Assembly: GCA_038503065.1 (NCBI GenBank)
Contig: JBCAMK010000003.1
Location: 2,170,001 to 2,234,000 of the forward strand
DNA length: 64,000 bases
Direction: 5' to 3'
Source: Paragyromitra xinjiangensis
Lineage: Eukaryota > Ascomycota > Pezizomycetes > Pezizales > Discinaceae
Part shown: positions 10,486 through 22,546 of the stretch, in pieces
Layout: the number at the start of each line of letters is the position of its first letter
Position numbering within the stretch: position 1 is the first letter of the stretch
Position numbers and translations under genes: made by a program
The notes under the pieces: model-generated
The model's database searches: none
What the model was told of the DNA's origin: nothing
Seen by the model: the letters and a program-made list of their open reading frames with translations, nothing else

Positions 10486-12020
10486 CTATAGGGGCTGGGC
10501 GTATTTGATCAACTACCTATCAATCTAACTACCCCACCCAAGTTAGTATATAGGAGCTAAGGACACGTTCACTAAAGCGTAACGTCGCGATAGCGGGGAC
10601 TAGCGTAATTTAATTTCTATATCTTTGGTCTATATTGCTCATACTGGAGATACTAAATATTAAGAATATAGATATAGCCTCATGGGAAAGCCCCAGTCCG
10701 GTAGGGATAATGAACATGAGTTGAACTATGATCCTTCTGTATGTTTCTTGGAGCGTTGCACACAATTTTTCACTTCCCAGGATATATCTACCCCCAGGTG
10801 GGGCCTAGGGTCACTTGCAATTGATATACAAAGATTTCTGTAACTTTACGATATGCCTAGCCGAGATCACTCTATGTCTATGATAAGATTGATGCCCTTG
10901 TAGAAATATTTGATGGTCTTAATACCTACCTAAAAGCCTAGGACACTAACCAAGGTGCGGCTCACACCCTAGCGTATACACGATATCAAGTTGTAACTGT
11001 AGGCTGGTGTGAGCTACCCGTCCAATCCTCTAAGAGTCCCCATCCACGACACTATAAACCACTGGTCAAAATACAAGTAGGAGATCCTACCTTAGGCCAA
11101 TTCGATCTTTTTACGCCGGGCCGGAAGACAGCTTCCAGTGCATACTCTACTATTCTGCAGTTGGCCCTCGCTGACCAATGAGTCCTCTATACACTAGTGC
11201 TTAGACATACGAATACCTCACTTATCTAGTATAACAAATGTTTATCGGCGCTTAAATCTCCACCACCTTCAGGGTATAGCATGCGAACACCAATCAGGTA
11301 CCGGTAAGACTAGTCGCGAAAACCACGACATCCGTGCACCAACGGCACATATTTCCATGATATTGTGTCATTTTGTAGTGACCCACAAACTTTGCTAACC
11401 GTGGGCCGGCTCTCCTTAACAGGTTATCCGAGATATCAGGGTGCTGCTGAGAAATAGACGCGTTAGATTTCGTTTTTATGGGATCATTGGTAAGTTGATG
11501 GGATACTTCAAAGATAAAGCCAGTATATATATGAATACGTGAAAAGTTTACAAATCCCTACTAGGGTACCTGTGTTTCGTCTTATCTCATTAGGAAAAGC
11601 AATGCCAGTAGCCAGCTTACTTAACACCTTGAAAAACTCAGCTAAGGGAGCTCAGTGCTTAAATAGTGCAGGTTTGATAGATGAAAGATATAGTAGATTC
11701 AATGTTCGGTTCTTGCATCAACGAATCTATTGCTCAACCTAAGAGGGTGAGAAAAATTTATACTGAACCCTAACCATAATGTATAGCTACCTAAGTCCCT
11801 TAGGCAAGTCCACTCCGAGCTTCGCTTGCACCCTTTCTTGCGACCCGCGGATATCCATATAGGAACCGGCTCCTTCCGGTGTCCTTATTCCCACCGATAA
11901 ATATCATTCTATGACTTGAGTCAACGGATTGCGGCCCTCAACTCCTTTGCCCATTCAGCACAAAAAAGTCGCTTCAGTCAACCCCCAACAACAACCCCAA
12001 TTTCAACAACTGCATCTCAG

Positions 12021-13516
12021 ATGGAGTACGTGTACGAGAACATCGAGCCTGACGTACGTTTAGGCACTTTATTCGTTTCACTCTGCGAAAGGTATAAATG
12101 TTAAGCTGCTAACAATCTTTCATCACAGTCGGTAGGTGCAGAAGAGTTTTTTGACCCAGGTCTCGGTGATGATTCGTAAGAAATCTAATCCAATGCATAT
12201 TGTACCTGTTCTCACGAAACAAAAGGTCAGTTTATACGGTAAGTATTGGCTCGAGCATTACCGATTACCAGTACGAAAATGGAAGGCGTTACAATTGCTT
12301 TCGGGAAGGAAGTCTGTATTCCCAAGTTATTTGTTTAATTTCGGGACCGAGCCTAACCCAGTACCCTAGATTATGTATTCCCAAACGACGAGGCAAGCAT
12401 TCACCCGCATAGAACGCAAATGGTCGACGGAGCATAAACTCATTAGATTGGGCCAAGATTAGAGGGAGAGCGAGCGATTGCACTTGCAGCATCACATGAC
12501 TTCACTCCTTTTCGATGGAAAGCTGCATTGGGCTCCGATAGGCAAGCACCCACAGAACATCCTGGATATAGGTACTGGCACTGGGATCTGGGCGATAAGC
12601 ATGGCCAATGAGTATCCTTCTGCACATGTCAGTAATGTATACACCTGCGTGGAACGTGGATGCCGAGTACTAACACCTTTAGGTTATCGGCACCGACTTA
12701 AGTCCTATCCAACCACGATGGTAAAGGCTCGTTTGCGATTTGCCGGGTTGATCGGATCACCAGAGCTGAAAACCTTGACTCCGTAGGGTACCACAGAATG
12801 TGAACTTCGAGATTGACGACGCAGAAAGCGAGTGGACGTATAAACCAGGCACATTTGATTTCATCCACACCCGATTCCTTACGGGGAGTTTTGCAGACTG
12901 GCCGCAATTCATCAACCGTTGTTATAAGTGGGTTGTTTAGGTCCCTTTCTCCGTCGGTTCCGTCTATTTTGCGCATAAGCTCATGATTCAAAACTCTCAG
13001 GGCAACAAAACCGGGTGGTTGGATTGAAATACAAGAAATTGAGAGTGTACCACGTTGCGATGATGGGACACTTCCACCGAATTCTCAGCTAGAAAAATGT
13101 GCTAATCTCATAGGCCAGGCGGCCGATCTTTATGGGAGAACTGTATTAGTTGCACCTAAGCTTGCAGGGTATGTAAAGGATTCGGGATTCAAGAATATTA
13201 CCACAAAAGTTTTCAAGGTACCATCAAACGATTGGCCAAAGGTGTTTTAAAGCCCTCAGTTTTGGAAGTGAGCTTTCGAGGAACGTTCTAACAGCCTTTT
13301 CTTCCATAGAACCCGAGGCTGAAAGAGATCGGAGCGTATCAGATGCTCAATATGTTGGATGGGCTGCAGGCTTCTACCTTGGCACTCTTTACAAGAGCGT
13401 TAGGTTGGGAAGCACCGCAAGTGGAACTATTTCTATCCGGGGTAAGGAAGGAGGCGAAAGACAAGAACATCCATTCCTACGCTAATTTGTATGACATCCC
13501 CGCCTCCCAAACCTGA
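12021..13516 (+). CDS. LaeA-like (UMTA/TAM-type) SAM-dependent methyltransferase
   Basis: Nine predicted exons: 12021-12053, 12129-12175, 12226-12311, 12370-12392, 12463-12627, 12683-12720, 12787-12927, 13001-13241 and 13310-13516 (326 aa). Family landmarks run in order: SSITDYQYENGRRY, VFPNDE, LHLQHHMTSLLFDGKLHWAP, SAM motif I LDIGTGTGIWAI (about 97-108), GTDLSPIQP (121-129), FEIDDAESEW, FDFIHTRFL, KPGGWIEIQE, and a C-terminal stretch with IHSYAN. The length matches this large fungal family, which includes the regulator LaeA and many secondary-metabolite methyltransferases. Every exon joins in frame, so the gene reads as intact despite looking fragmented at first sight. The fourth intron (12393-12462) starts GC rather than GT. 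The C-terminus is slightly divergent. The substrate is unknown. It sits 1.6 kb from the laccase. Confidence 0.85.
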
Positions 13517-15109
13517 GATTCTTGTGTGTAAGCTGAATATTAGCGAGCGGGTTGTGCAGCTATGTCGTTTACGGCCAAAAGTTGGAGTGATATAATTGTG
13601 CAGAATCGATGGTGGGGTTTATGCATATACGTCAGTGATCTGAATTTGCCCTCATATAATTCTTCCGATTTCCTTTGCACAAGACTCTTATAGACGATCG
13701 AAAGACCACATTATTTGAATTAGATAGTTTTAGATGGGGGTTTGTTCGCGTTTTTGCTGTACAAACATACATGTACGCGCTCGTAGGTAGCCAGCTGAGG
13801 AAAAGAGAGTATAGAAGTCTCAACCTTGATCAATCACCGGGAGGAGTTGCTGAAACTAAAATGCAAGATTATCAAGAAAATCCTAGCCTATTGGACGATG
13901 CCTTTCTATCACACTTTGAATAAGGCAAACCTCGAAGTCGCGATTGTATCCGCTGATTCTAGTAAGCCAACTTGGGTGAAAAGATATGCGCTAGGACCAA
14001 ATTGGTGTTCTCGCTTAAAATTTCTAAGCCGATGCCGCTCAGCGAGCCGAACCGACATCCGACGGGAGTACCCGGATCATTGCCTTATGCATGTTACACA
14101 GATCATCTGAAAAGGAGGGAATTGACGAGTAGATAAAGAGCGGGGTCAATCGGGCTGAACCAGAAATTTCTCACTAGAACGTAACGAATCGTATCTAAGT
14201 AATCCTGAGAGTAAATCGGCCCCACAGCTCCGTGATAGGAAACCACAAAAACTCCCATTGATCAATCGTAGTACTGATTCAGCCCTATGTTCCCACTGAC
14301 TGATCCGGCGACTAGGACGGTGATTAACCAAGGAAGTCATGAAATCAGGCGTTGCAGCTGAGAATAGATGTCTCGTAGCCTCGTGCCAGCGCCGTACCGA
14401 GCAGCTTGCTAGGGATGCCCAGATACGAGAGGAAGTACGCATGAGACTGTAGGTATCGTCCCGCGATCACGCAACCATCATATCACCGACAAGGCAATTT
14501 GACAAGGATCCCACCAAACTCTTAAAATATCTAGCTTGGGCTATCTATAAAAAATAGAGTAAGGCCAGATATCCCCCAACACTAGCAAATACAAGTCTAC
14601 CAAGTCAAATGGCCAATTGCAAGAAATTAGCGATGGTATATAAGTCGGTATGTGAAAGATCGACTACATTCCTAGAAAGCTCACTTTAGTTTTTCCGCAG
14701 CAGCCATGGATATACCGATATTAACTGCCAACAAATCCGTTTGCAAGGCTACCGAAAAGTAGCTGAGGTACTTATGCTGTGATTCGCGCATAAGCACTAG
14801 CTAGTGACACTATTAGGGTGCCTTAATACTCAGAATTCGGACAAGCCTCCAACTGTTTGAAATCCTGGCTGACGCGTGTCTCGGAATTCAGGGTGAGCAT
14901 GGCAAGGCCGAGCTGAAGATATCAACAATGCCCATCATCTTATGCTCGCTTGATTCGGATGTCGTGCACTTACTTAGATTAGGGTTTATGATGAAATACA
15001 CCCAGAACCACCCTAGTACCAGCTGTGGCGAATATATAAGCCTATGTAACTTCAAGCCTTGCCATATCACTTTAGAAAGCTTCATCTCATTGATGAGATT
15101 TATAACATC
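13517..15109. other. Intergenic region, nothing recognised
   Basis: Only short unrelated open frames occur between the methyltransferase and the laccase. A long minus-strand frame (14888-15478) mostly overlaps laccase exon 1 and is an antisense shadow. Confidence 0.5.
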
Positions 15110-17762
15110 ATGTGGGGCTGGAACTACTTTCTCGAGGTCTCGACACTTTTTCTTGAAACATTCAACTTTGGTTCCCCTAGCCATTCGGGTATCTTTGACG
15201 GGAGCCCACAAATACCATTTCAAATAGATACAACAGCACCCCTTCACAGGACGTCGGGGACATGTCAAGACCCCAAATTCAGAAAGCGACTCCCTTACAG
15301 CGGCCAAGTATGCAGATACGATCGGACTGGGGCACCTAACACACCAACTACAAGGAATGGATGGTGTGATGACATGACTATCTGCACGGACTACGAAGAA
15401 ATTGGACAATATCCTACGGGTGGATCCGCTGGTAAAGTTAGAGAGGTAAGCTTCTTCGAATCCTATCTCAATACACAAGAAGACTCTTTGTTCTATTCGA
15501 CATTAGGATTTGTCTCGGTGATTGGGTTAGCGCGAGGAGCTGACAAGCCTGGGGTTTCCCTTTTTGCTTTCAGTACTGGTTCGAGATAGCATATGGAGAA
15601 ATTCATCCAGATGGATATAAGAAGACGGCAATGTTGGTAAACGGGCAGTACCCCGGCCCATTGATCGAAGCATGGTGGGGCGACATAATTGGTAAGTCAA
15701 AATTCCAGGGATCGATATTCCAAACGATATTCAGGGAAAGCTTATGCGTACATGTAGTCATACATGTCACCAATAAACTCCCAAACAACGGAACTGCTAT
15801 ACATGGCCATGGGTTACGACAGTTGTTCAGCGTGGGTCAAGATGGTGTTCCAGGTGTTACACAATGTAAGCCAACCTAAATACCACTCTCTATCTAAATA
15901 GAGTTAGTGCTAATAACCAATTTGTGTCTATAGGCCCCATCGCTGTGAGTAAATTCGGATCCCTATTAGTGGTTTCATCTTAACTCTTAGAGTTAGTATT
16001 GAGCTGACAATTTGGGGCCATTTAAAGCCAGGTGATACCATGACATACACATGGGGGAATCACTCCGGACTTCCACTTATGCAGTACGGACTTTCGTGGT
16101 ACCACAGTCATTTGTCCCTTCAGTATCCCAATGGGATCGCTGGTAAGCTCATGCCCAAATATCCAAGGACTCTGCCAAGAGATGGAGCAAAAGCCGCTAA
16201 CCAATGATCTTATTGCAGGCGGGGTACTGATCCACGGCCCTACAAGCGCCAACTGGGATATAAATCTTGGGCCTATACTTATCACCGACTGGCTCCATGG
16301 CAACGCTTTTGAGATGTATCATACCGAACTGAGCACCAGAGTCGTGGCAGACAGTGTACTCATCAATGGCCAAGGCGTTTTTGAATGCAACAAAACAGAC
16401 CCGCGCTGCGTCGGAGACGGTAGATACTGGGAAACCACTTTTACGCCCGGCAAAACCCACTTGATGGGATTCGTCAACACTGCAACAAATTCACATTTCC
16501 GAGTGTCACTGGATGGCCATAAATTGTTGGTTGTGTCCATGGACTATGTCCCAATAAAACCTTTCTTTGCCGACTATATCGATATCGGGATAGGACAGAG
16601 GTATCAAGTCATCGTCAAAGCGGACGCAAAAGTTGATAACTACTGGCTTCGAACACAGCCTCAGAAAAATTGTAGCGAGGTGACGGCCAACGCAAGGAAA
16701 CATGCGTTAGGCATCATACGCTACAAAGGCAGTAACAAAAAAACGAATCCAACATCCACATCACTCCTTCCACCGAACCAGGACTACTGTCGCGATGAGC
16801 CTCTAGTAAATTTGATACCTATGACGACCCGTGGAGATAAGATTCATCGCAGTATATTGAATACCTCGGAAATTTTCGAAGTCTCTCTCGCCCCATATTT
16901 GCCTGGCCCCCCTGATACACCTCCTCCAGGTTACAATTCAACTGGTTTGGCTATGTGGCGAATCACAGATTATTCACTATGGCTCAACTGGTCGGACCCC
17001 GTGGTCCGCGACGTCTTCCAGAATCCGCACTTAACATCCGCATCTTTCCCGCAAGCTTATGCTATCATTGATGAACCCATTAAAACCCCTGGTGAAGAGA
17101 AATGGGTAAGCGATTCTCGCCTAAATCTGTGATGAATAATTTTTGAGAACTATTGTTAATAATGCATACGTTATTCCTAATAGGGAATCTTCCACATTGA
17201 GGGTAGATACAACTCAACAATTAAGCAAAACTTCAACGTTACACATCCAATTCATGTTCGCCTTCACTACCTCCCCCATTATTCTAATTTTTTTGTTAGG
17301 CCTGCAGAGTACATCTAACCTAGAAATTGAGAAATAGCTTCATGGTCATGATTTCTTGGTACTGGCCCAAGGCGAGGGCGACTTCAACATAAGCTCTATG
17401 CCAATTGTAACGGAAAATCCCACCCGTCGTGATGTAGCCTTACTTCCAGGCGATGGATATCTCGTCATAGCATTCAAATTAGACAATCCCGGAGTTTGGC
17501 TCCTACATTGCCACATCGGTAAGTTTAGCTTTGCACTATTCATTTTGACCTATTCAACAGACTTTTATGAAGCCCTAGCTAACATTTTTTGTAAGCCTGG
17601 CATGCAAGCCAAGGCCTTGGGCTATTGGTACTAGAGGCGCAAAGCGAAATCCCAAGGACTCTTGATGATTCTAGTCAGATAGATAAAACATGTGCCGGTT
17701 GGGATAGGTGGAGCAAGTACAGTAGGCCACCTCCAGCACATAAAGAGGACTCTGGTATATGA
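15110..17762 (+). CDS. Laccase (multicopper oxidase)
   Basis: Nine predicted exons: 15110-15445, 15574-15691, 15758-15865, 15934-15944, 16028-16142, 16219-17105, 17184-17255, 17338-17518 and 17596-17762 (664 aa). All four copper motifs are present: HGHG (His167, His169), WYHSH (His217, His219), HPIHLHGHD (His546, 549, 551, 553) and [12 protein letters not shown] (His606, Cys607, His608, His612, axial Leu617). Such enzymes oxidise phenols using O2, usually outside the cell. Exon 1 gives a long (112 aa) poorly conserved N-terminus with only a weak hydrophobic start, so the start codon and signal peptide are uncertain. The fourth exon is only 11 nt. The first copper motif has Gly where most laccases have Phe or Trp. 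All junctions keep frame, so the gene appears functional. Confidence 0.9.
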
Positions 17763-18724
17763 AGAGGGTGCGGGGCTGGGGTACACGAACCCATTTCATT
17801 ACTTGGTGGAATAAATCTGTAATAGCATAAGAGGAATTTCGATCAATCAGACAAAGCTATCACATACATTACCGAAACTAAAAATCAAACCATAGCTTAC
17901 GTGCACTGCCCGACTAAACCCCCAGAATCACCAAACATTCACGAAAGTAGGTCTCAAGGACTCGATCGTGCTGTAGTGACTACACCCGTTATAGCTAGGT
18001 CAGAAACATAAAATCTAGAGGTCAGCACAAGCCCTCAAAGGGAGGGATTCAGCTCCTACCTTGTTAAATAATTTGGCATTCACCGTCAAATACATATCCA
18101 CAAGGCAGTGGGCGTTTCACCAACTTCACACGACACAAGCTAACATCAAAGCTACCAACTCAACTCCAACCATCTAGACAGTTCTATAAAACGACGTTCA
18201 ACAGGCTTGAATCACAATTATAGCTTCGTTACTTATCCTTAGCTCTCCTATCGAGACTGGGGGTGCCGATATTCGTGCTTCCCGCATGCTTAATTATAAG
18301 CCCTATCCACGAAAAGTAGAACGATCAACAATAGCCAAAGGAGGAACAAAAAAGGCTTGAAAACACAGCCTCTAAATTCAAACCCGGCGGGACCCGTATC
18401 TATAGAATTCGCATAAGTATGGGCTCTGAAAACTTTGCAATTTGTTCGTTTGATAAGAACAGGTAATAACTACCATGCGGAGCACTAGCGTAGTTTGTTC
18501 TTCCGGAAATTGAGGTGTGGCATTTCTCACTTAGCTTTAGAGATATACCCTAGGAACACGTACGTGGAGAGAGGAAAGGAAAGATTGTGAATGAAACCAA
18601 AATACCCACAAGCCGAGTGCTTTCACTATGAGGTTTTTCTAGATGAAAAGAAAAGACGTAAGAAAACAAATGGTAGTCATAAAAAAACACCAATTGTCAC
18701 CTGAACACATGACACGCCTTGTTA
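17763..18724. other. Convergent 3' intergenic region
   Basis: This lies between the stop codons of the laccase (plus) and the NC2-beta-like gene (minus). It presumably holds both 3' untranslated regions. No gene or repeat is visible. Confidence 0.5.
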
Positions 18725-19428
18725 TTACATGGCCATATCATCACTATCCTTCTTCAATGTTAGCCTTGCTCTAGCAGCTCCGAACAGCTCAGTTTGATAC
18801 CTGAGCAGTTCTTCTTCGGACATCCCAGATTGACCGAGGCCCATTTTCTTTTGCTTATCAAGTTTCTATTGTTTTATTAGTCCAATAATCATCATTTAAG
18901 ATTGTCAGCGAGAAAATCAGAACACAGGTAGTTAATTCCGTACCTTCTGCTTCTTATCGGCTTTAAGTTGTTTTATGACCTCCTCGATCTCCTCAACATA
19001 CTCTTCATAGCCGAGATATTCGAGGGCAGCGACAATGTGTCGTGGTGCAATAGTCGTCATGCCCTCTTTCTCGGCAAACTCATAGCCGACGGAGGATATC
19101 ATCAGGATGAATTCAGTGCCACATTGGACCATGAACTCGCCTACCTGCTTTTCGAAGGAGAAACCAGAAGGGATGTTCTCCTTGACGAATCTTAGAACTG
19201 TTACTGTTGCCTTTGTTAGCGGGGATGTTCCGTGATATGAGAGGAAAGGAGCTTACTTACCCTTTGGAAGAGGCTTGGTAGCTTCGCCTACATTATAGGG
19301 CGAATTCAAGTTAATGGTAGTGATTAAAGGAGAGTCAAAGAGAGTACCACTAAAGAAAACTAACCTTGAGAGAACTCAGGTTCGCTACTTTCTGCACAGA
19401 GAAGACGTTGGTTTTTGCCTAGTGGCAT
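18725..19428 (-). CDS. NC2-beta/Dr1-like histone-fold transcription repressor subunit
   Basis: Minus-strand exons are 19428-19365, 19287-19261, 19203-18944 and 18865-18725 (163 aa). The histone fold is recognisable: LPKVTVLRFVKENIP, then VQCGTEFILMISS, then TTIAPRHIVAALEYLGYEEYVEEIEEVI. A family-typical C-terminal part follows with QSGMSEEELLRYQTELFGAARAR. NC2-beta (Dr1) pairs with NC2-alpha, binds TBP on promoter DNA and blocks TFIIA/TFIIB entry. Two short introns are phase 1 and the last is phase 0, all GT-AG. The extreme N-terminus (MPLGKNQRLLCAESSEPEFS) is unlike canonical Dr1, and the fold is divergent, so a paralogous histone-fold protein is possible. A GA/TC microsatellite lies just upstream of the start. 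Confidence 0.8.
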
Positions 19429-22400
19429 CGTGGTGAAGCTGGTGTACTGAACGAATGTCGTAGAGAGAGAGCGCGAGAGAGAGAGAGAGATGGCAACAGA
19501 ATATTTAGTTTTTCTTTGTGAATCACACTAGTAAACCAGCCTTTCAGCAGATCCTAGTGAGACAAAAAACATACACATAAATTCCAAACAGTTGTTCTTA
19601 ATCTACTAGGAGCTAGAGAGAATAATGTTGTCCATTTATACTCAGCTCCGGAACTATAGAAGAATCCAATTGGAAGATTTCTGCGGCTTTCTATTTCCTT
19701 CATACTCCTAGGCTTCCTCCTTTCTATGTCCTTCTTTTTCATGATTGATTTCCTCATACCATTGATTTCATCGTATCAGGGACCCAGAATCCTTGTTTCC
19801 GTCATAAAATATCACTCGGCGATAATATCAAGAGCTCTCATCCCTGGTTTTTGGGGGCCTTCTATTCTTCATCTATTTATTAAGACATAGCCAGAGCAAC
19901 CTCATAAAGATTAAATCTAAAATATCTAAACAATGGGAAAAATCCCCTTCTATTCCCTAGCTAGCAGTATTCTATCTAGACGTAGGTTCCCGATTGAAAC
20001 AGGCTGAACTCAATATATAGTTCATGCAGGCATTCTAAGCGTATCTTTTCACTCCTATATCAATCGCAATGATAAAAACCTGGCGACTAATACTAAATAA
20101 ACCAAGGTGAATTGACCATTCTCAAAATACACGCCATTCAGCATCCTCTCTAGTATATAGAAACCGTTATCCCCTCTAAAATCTTGTTCTGGATTTTTCA
20201 TAGAAAGTCCTAAGCTAGCTTGCCACTTCCTATATCATATTACAGTGATGGTATATAATGCAGGAAATCCCTTTACGTTTGCCGGTCAAACACTCTAATC
20301 CGTTCTATCCTACTCAAGATAGCCTAAACAAACTGTAAGCCAGCCTAGCTCAGCTCAGGACAAAGCCTTAAGTTAGACTTGCTCGCTGTGAGCTCTATGT
20401 AAGTCGAGCTTGAGTTCGTTCCCCAGCAACCCCTAACTAATATGACTTTCGGCCACAAAATGCCACTTATTACTAGTCGAAAACGTTGATCCTTCAAGGC
20501 ATTCTGTGTGGGAGGCCTGAGCGTAAGTTTCCCCACAAAGCCATTCCATATCAAGCGAGTTGACTTCAAGAAAACTATGAGACTAGGCTTCCACATATAC
20601 CGCGGTGAAACACCTAATACTAATCATTTTAGGCCCAGAAAACTCGAGATGCTTCGAACCGAATCTAATCACGGACAAACTCGGCTCAAATGTGTTTTGA
20701 CCTAAATGAACTCGGGCTTTGGGCTTAATCCATAGATCGTGTCACCTACTCAAGCACCTGCAGCCCAATAGCTTCAAGATTACTTTATAAGTAAAACATT
20801 TGTGTCTCTGCCTTGATCTTGGAGATCAGCTGTTTTCGGTGAAACTCAACGAGGGAAGGAATTGATCCATGTAATACAAACTTATTTATGCTAGAAAATA
20901 GGTAGTAGTCGTATCCGTATACGTATAGCGAATCTTATCGTGGTCCAAACTCATGTCCATCCTATTAAGTTGAAGAGAAAAGCTAGGACGAAACCTCGAT
21001 CGGACTACTTTTCCCCTTGTAGAGTTGGTTTCCGTATCCCTGCAGTGCCCTGATAACTCCTGAAATATCATAGGGATGCGTGTGATGTCTGATGAAACGA
21101 AACCCCACGTATGTGGTTTTACCGTGACTGATATGTAGTCAATTACGTGAGAATAAAGACCAGCCATATATGGAAGGTGCGTGTTCTCTAGGCCATTAGA
21201 CTAGACACAGACAGATCCAAGAAATTTTATCTCCACTTGTTATGTTTCCCCACATCGTTACTTTTCGGTTATCTGCGAATCACCCGGCCATAGACCATTC
21301 GAGGATCTGTAGCGCTCTCGGGTATCGGCAACTTATAGTTAAGTTACTGTGTTTCTAAATATAGCGGCCACCATTACTACTAGTCCACTACACCTAAGTC
21401 GTCCCAAGCTCTCAATAGGTTGCTCCAGTTCTTGGAACTTGCTAGCGGGTAAGTTTGTGGCCGCTGGTGACAAAAAACCACGATCAAACGTTAACTAGAA
21501 CCAGTCGACCATGAATGGATGCCCTGTATACGGACATCTCTTGTCAGTAATACCCAAGGTGCATGGGCAATGGACTAACATACGCGTAGTCACTTATGTT
21601 CTCTACAGAGTCCAAGCACATAAAAATTTTGCTTCCTTAGGCCCTATTCCTTTTAGTATCGATACCACATCACGAAATCTGAGCCCCATCATAACAGAAC
21701 CACGCACCTCTTTGTCGCTACCATTTCTCGCTTTAGTCTTGCTTTCAGCGCCAGCGTAGCTGCAGTGTCCACAGTCCTTGGAACCCGTGATGTCAATTCC
21801 TGGTGACTCGCCGCAAAATTCAAGCGCTACCTATATCCTTACTATACCATTCTAGAGCGCAGAAAATATAAGAACCCCCCCATAAACCTTAAAACAAGCT
21901 GACATGTATTTGCCACGTGAATGGGCGCTCCTCTCGGGCGGTGCCGTAGGAGAAACCATTCTAAACTTCGAACCCTTAGAGACGCATAATCGGAGTGATC
22001 AGAACATCCCTGCTGCGAAGATATTGGACCATCTGGGAGTAGATGCAGACACCTATATGTGGCAGAACTCTCTTCTAGCATACGGGTGGAGGTTACAAGA
22101 ACGGCGGGATCGTGGGAACCCACGAAAGACGGATATAGCGACGATTTGCTTCTGACGTTGAATGGAGGTACGAAGTGAAAGAGGCGTGGATTGAGAGTTC
22201 TAGCCGATGGATAGCTTTCTTTGAGAGCGATATTCCCCCAGCCGAAGGAGGGACTGATATGGTGTCTAGTTATCCATTGTACCTAAATAAATGTAGATAG
22301 AGCCTACTCGTCCGATATACTCTGCGTCGCATCGGATATCACTCGCCATAAAACCTAACCCCAAATCAGCTGACTAATTCACATAATTGCAACCGTCGCA

Positions 22401-22546
22401 TCTTCTTCGCCGCGACCCAACAGAGCTCAACTTCATGCAGATATCACCAACTTCAGCTGCTCCTTTCCTTTCACATAGCTCCTTGCTTTTCTTTCTTTCT
22501 TTCTTCTTTGTTTTCTCTCTTCTTGCCCCATGAAAACCCCCCCTCC
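19429..22546. other. Intergenic region upstream of two divergent genes
   Basis: This holds the promoter of the NC2-beta-like gene (including the GA tract) and, near 22480-22545, a CT-rich leader of the mannosidase gene. Between them are only short open frames. One of 84 codons at 21904-22155 has a genuine ATG but matches nothing I know. Confidence 0.5.
19462..19490. repeat. GA microsatellite in the NC2-beta leader
   Basis: An almost pure AG/GA dinucleotide run of about 29 bp, interrupted once by CGC, begins about 34 bp upstream of the minus-strand ATG at 19428. On the coding strand it is a TC tract, the usual type of pyrimidine-rich fungal promoter or leader element. Confidence 0.75.

Larger units (their letters stand above)
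9807..12020. other. Intergenic region with fold-back repeats
   Basis: No supported gene. Two small inverted-repeat structures (10113-10253 and 10318-10485) are listed separately. A shorter inverted pair with a CTCACACC core (about 10955 and 11008) also occurs. Open frames here are short and unrecognised. The last 100 bp before 12021 form the leader of the methyltransferase gene. Confidence 0.5.

Noticed and set aside
12021..13516. Idea that the methyltransferase is a pseudogene because stop codons interrupt it
   Set aside because: All interruptions fall in short introns with recognisable ends. The nine exons join in frame to a full-length family protein.
14888..15478. 196-codon minus-strand open frame
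   Set aside because: It lies mostly antisense to laccase exon 1, whose plus-strand frame carries the laccase continuity. The peptide has no recognisable domain.
20635..20720. tRNA B-box-like CGGTTCGAAGC on the minus strand
   Set aside because: No A box or cloverleaf could be formed around it.
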